This document shows positions 17,896 to 18,068 of a DNA stretch of 18,068 nucleotides, piece after piece. Both the position numbers and the translations under genes were made by a program. The stretch's first letter is position 1; every line of letters begins with the position of its first letter. The notes below the pieces were generated by a model, which was not told the DNA's origin, made no database searches, and worked only from the letters and a program-made list of their open reading frames with translations. The stretch comes from Comamonadaceae bacterium (GTDB lineage: Bacteria; Pseudomonadota; Gammaproteobacteria; Burkholderiales; Burkholderiaceae_C): contig CANGZG010000030.1 of NCBI GenBank assembly GCA_947458415.1, positions 1 to 18,068 of the forward strand. Direction: 5' to 3'.

Positions 17896-18068
17896 ATGTC
17901 AGCTCTCAAAGGCTCTAAGACGGAAGAAAACCTGAAAGCCGCCTTCGCAGGCGAGTCACAGGCCAACCGCCGTTACCTGTATTTCGCAAACAAGGCCGAC
18001 ATTGAAGGCCAAAACGATGTGGCAGCGCTGTTCCGTTCGACCGCCGAAGGCGAGACCGGTCACGCCCA
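17896..18068 (+). CDS. Rubrerythrin family protein, 3' end outside window
   Basis: The 57 visible codons (MSALKGSKTEENLKAAFAGE, then SQANRRYLYFANKADIEG) match the N-terminus of rubrerythrin's ferritin-like four-helix bundle. The E in AGESQANRRY and the EGETGHA segment would supply diiron ligands. Rubrerythrins reduce hydrogen peroxide. The C-terminal rubredoxin-like Cys4 iron domain, if present, is beyond the edge. A strong ribosome site AGGAG at 17884-17888 lies 7 nt before the ATG. Confidence 0.93.
   Translation, partial: MSALKGSKTEENLKAAFAGESQANRRYLYFANKADIEGQNDVAALFRSTAEGETGHA

Overview
This 18 kb window looks like ordinary chromosome from a betaproteobacterium, most likely order Burkholderiales and family Comamonadaceae (freshwater relatives such as Limnohabitans or Rhodoferax). 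I infer this from the style of FtsK, ValS, LolA and RarA, the moderate-to-high GC content, and the gene neighbourhoods; I ran no database search. Genes are tightly packed. I see no phage, insertion sequence, CRISPR array or toxin module.

Layout: (1) 1-1960, minus strand: thioredoxin reductase trxB followed 21 bp later by a cryptochrome/photolyase-family gene that runs off the left edge. (2) 2069-6473, plus strand: ftsK, lolA and rarA, covering chromosome segregation at division, lipoprotein trafficking, and replication-fork maintenance. (3) 6470-9594: four genes as two convergent pairs. A 2Fe-2S/FAD reductase (minus) meets rarA, and a YeeZ-like SDR/epimerase (plus) meets an Old Yellow Enzyme (minus). 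In both pairs the stop codons overlap by 4 bp. (4) 9657-9787, minus: tRNA-Leu(CAA) with a strong intrinsic terminator. (5) 9823-11497, plus: cysM, a zinc-ribbon NUDIX hydrolase and a TusA-family sulfur carrier, joined by two ATGA start/stop overlaps. (6) 11525-11602: an intergenic segment with strong self-complementarity and no assigned role. (7) 11615-17598, minus: a probable operon of VOC-family protein, FAD-dependent aromatic-type monooxygenase, cytoplasmic DsbA/FrnE-like oxidoreductase, then valS. (8) 17599-17895: a regulatory intergenic region leading to a rubrerythrin gene cut by the right edge.

The shared theme is redox and housekeeping: at least five flavoproteins, a diiron peroxide-defence protein, thioredoxin reduction and sulfur assimilation lie next to division, translation and repair genes. 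I did not find a convincing new multi-gene system. The points most worth checking are the structured tusA-valS intergenic element, an apparent 40-residue insertion in the ValS catalytic core, the folded leader upstream of rubrerythrin, and the VOC/FAD-monooxygenase/DsbA-like cluster, whose substrate is unknown.
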